6,335 nt of DNA from Oscillospiraceae bacterium (GTDB lineage: Bacteria; Bacillota; Clostridia; Oscillospirales; Acutalibacteraceae). The position numbers and the translations under genes were made by a program. Positions 5,227 to 6,335 of the stretch are shown here, piece after piece. Positions within the stretch are counted from its first letter, which is position 1; each line of letters opens with the position of its first letter. Location of the stretch: NCBI GenBank assembly GCA_019417045.1, contig DXWE01000029.1, forward strand, positions 3,225 to 9,559. The letters are read 5' to 3'. Under the pieces are notes generated by a model. It made no database searches. It was not told the origin of the DNA and saw nothing but the letters and a program-made list of their open reading frames with translations.

Positions 5227-6335
5227 TCACTTGATCGGCCGGCAGTGCCAGATCCGATCGGAATAGTCGCGGATCGCGCGGTCCGCCGAGAAATCCCCGC
5301 TGCAGGCGGTATTGAGCAGCGCCATACGCGCCCATTCCTCCCGGTTGCGGTAGCGTTCGGCCGATTCGCGTTGTGCGCGGCGATAGTCCTCGAAGTCCGC
5401 GAGCACCATATAGGGATCCTTTGAGGTGAGTGACCCGGCGATTTCTCCATAGGTCCGGCCGCCAAACCCGTGATACATATAGTCGATCGCGCGGTGCAGG
5501 CGGGGATTTTCGGTGTAGAGAGCCTGCGGGTGATACCCGGCCTGTTTGCGGGCAGCCACCTCGTCGGCAGTCATGCCGAACAGGAACATGTTCTCCTCGC
5601 CCACCGCGTCGCGGATCTCCACATTTGCCCCATCCAGCGTGCCGAGAGTCACCGCGCCGTTCATCATCAGCTTCATGTTGCCGGTGCCGCTCGCCTCGGT
5701 CCCGGCCAGCGAGATCTGCTCGCTGATATCCGCGCTCGGCATCAGCAATTCCGCGAGCGTCACGCGGTAGTCCTCGAGATACACCACCTTCAGTTTGTCC
5801 CGCATGGCCGGGTCATTATCGATCTCTTTGGCCAGCAGGCAGATAAACCGGATGATCTCCTTGGCGAGGAAATAGCCCGGCGCGGATTTGGCGCCGAACA
5901 GATAGGTACGCGGTACGAAATCCTGGTTCGGGTTTTCCTTCAAATCGAGATAGGTGTCCAGAATGTGCAGGGCGTTCAGGTGCTGCCGCTTATATTCGTG
6001 CAGCCGTTTGACCTGCACGTCAAACAGCGACTGCGGGTCGATGACGATCCCGGTCGTCTGCCGGACGTATTCGGCAAACCGCTCTTTATTCTGCTGCTTG
6101 ACCGCGAGAAAGTCCATGCGCGCGGCGCTGTCGTCCGCAAAGGGCTTGAGCTTGGCAAGCTGAGCGGCGTCAAGCACAAACCCGTCGCCAATCTTGTCGG
6201 CGATGAATGTGGCGAGCGCGGGGTTGGCCTGGCACAGCCATCGCCGGTGAGCGATGCCGTTTGTGACGTTGGTGAACTTCTCCGGCATGACCGAATAGGC
6301 ATCCGGGAACACCTCGGTTTTTACGATCTCGCTGT
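5227..6335 (-). CDS. glgP: Glycogen/alpha-glucan phosphorylase, GT35 family (C-terminal part, cut by window edge)
   Basis: The cytoplasmic enzyme releases glucose 1-phosphate from the non-reducing ends of glycogen or maltodextrin, using phosphate and pyridoxal phosphate. About 369 codons are visible. The frame stays open to the window edge (SEIVKTEVFPDAYSV), so the GTG at 6312 is internal and the N-terminal half of a protein of about 800 residues lies outside. Landmarks, counted from that GTG codon: VTNGIAHRRWL (16-26), KRLHEYKRQ (102-110), and the pyridoxal-phosphate signature EASGTGNMKLMMNG (206-219), whose cofactor lysine is K214 (codon 5671-5673), then GTLDGANVEI. The C-terminus ends normally (RIWHCRPIK) about 147 residues after the lysine, as in the family. 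No damage is seen in the visible part. The 3' end has its own terminator, so it is not co-transcribed with hsp20. Confidence 0.97.
   Translation of the reverse strand, partial: SEIVKTEVFPDAYSVMPEKFTNVTNGIAHRRWLCQANPALATFIADKIGDGFVLDAAQLAKLKPFADDSAARMDFLAVKQQNKERFAEYVRQTTGIVIDPQSLFDVQVKRLHEYKRQHLNALHILDTYLDLKENPNQDFVPRTYLFGAKSAPGYFLAKEIIRFICLLAKEIDNDPAMRDKLKVVYLEDYRVTLAELLMPSADISEQISLAGTEASGTGNMKLMMNGAVTLGTLDGANVEIRDAVGEENMFLFGMTADEVAARKQAGYHPQALYTENPRLHRAIDYMYHGFGGRTYGEIAGSLTSKDPYMVLADFEDYRRAQRESAERYRNREEWARMALLNTACSGDFSADRAIRDYSDRIWHCRPIK

Noticed and set aside
5021..5266. Small plus-strand open frames between hsp20 and glgP (5005-5199, 5021-5266)
   Set aside because: They lack ribosome binding sites, cross the glgP terminator, and have Arg-rich, low-information translations typical of chance frames in GC-rich DNA.

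Overview
The window looks like chromosomal DNA from a GC-rich, Gram-positive anaerobe of the clostridial class, most likely an uncultured gut member of the Oscillospiraceae/Ruminococcaceae. This placement is inferred from four things: a type I dockerin on a secreted protein, strong AGGAGG-type ribosome binding sites, a CIRCE/HrcA operator, and a clostridial-type glycogen phosphorylase. No rRNA, tRNA or CRISPR is visible, and no transposase gene.

All three recognisable genes lie on the minus strand. From left to right: (1) a complete gene at 49-3864 for a 1271-residue secreted protein. It has four carbohydrate-binding-like beta-sandwich modules, two FIVAR-like helical modules, two further beta modules and a C-terminal dockerin. 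It contains an internal tandem duplication of about 400 residues and no catalytic domain that I recognise. (2) A 260-base non-coding leader at 3898-4158, AT-rich next to the gene. (3) A compact block of six hairpins at 4159-4406, bounded by near-identical ends in inverted orientation, which looks like a small non-coding repeat element. (4) A small heat-shock protein gene (Hsp20) at 4418-4864, with a clear sigma-A promoter whose -35 box lies inside a CIRCE operator. (5) A strong intrinsic terminator at 5049-5080 and a GC-rich 3' leader that ends the next gene. (6) The C-terminal part of glycogen phosphorylase, 5227 to the window edge, cut off at its N-terminal side.

The three genes appear to be separate transcription units. 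glgP ends in its own terminator before the hsp20 promoter. hsp20 is followed by the hairpin block, and the dockerin gene has its own leader. Nothing ties them functionally, apart from glgP and the dockerin protein both touching polysaccharide metabolism, one inside the cell and one outside. I see no clear new defence, mobile or signalling system. The items most worth a second look are the hairpin-bounded element, the non-catalytic modular dockerin protein and HrcA-type control of a small heat-shock protein.
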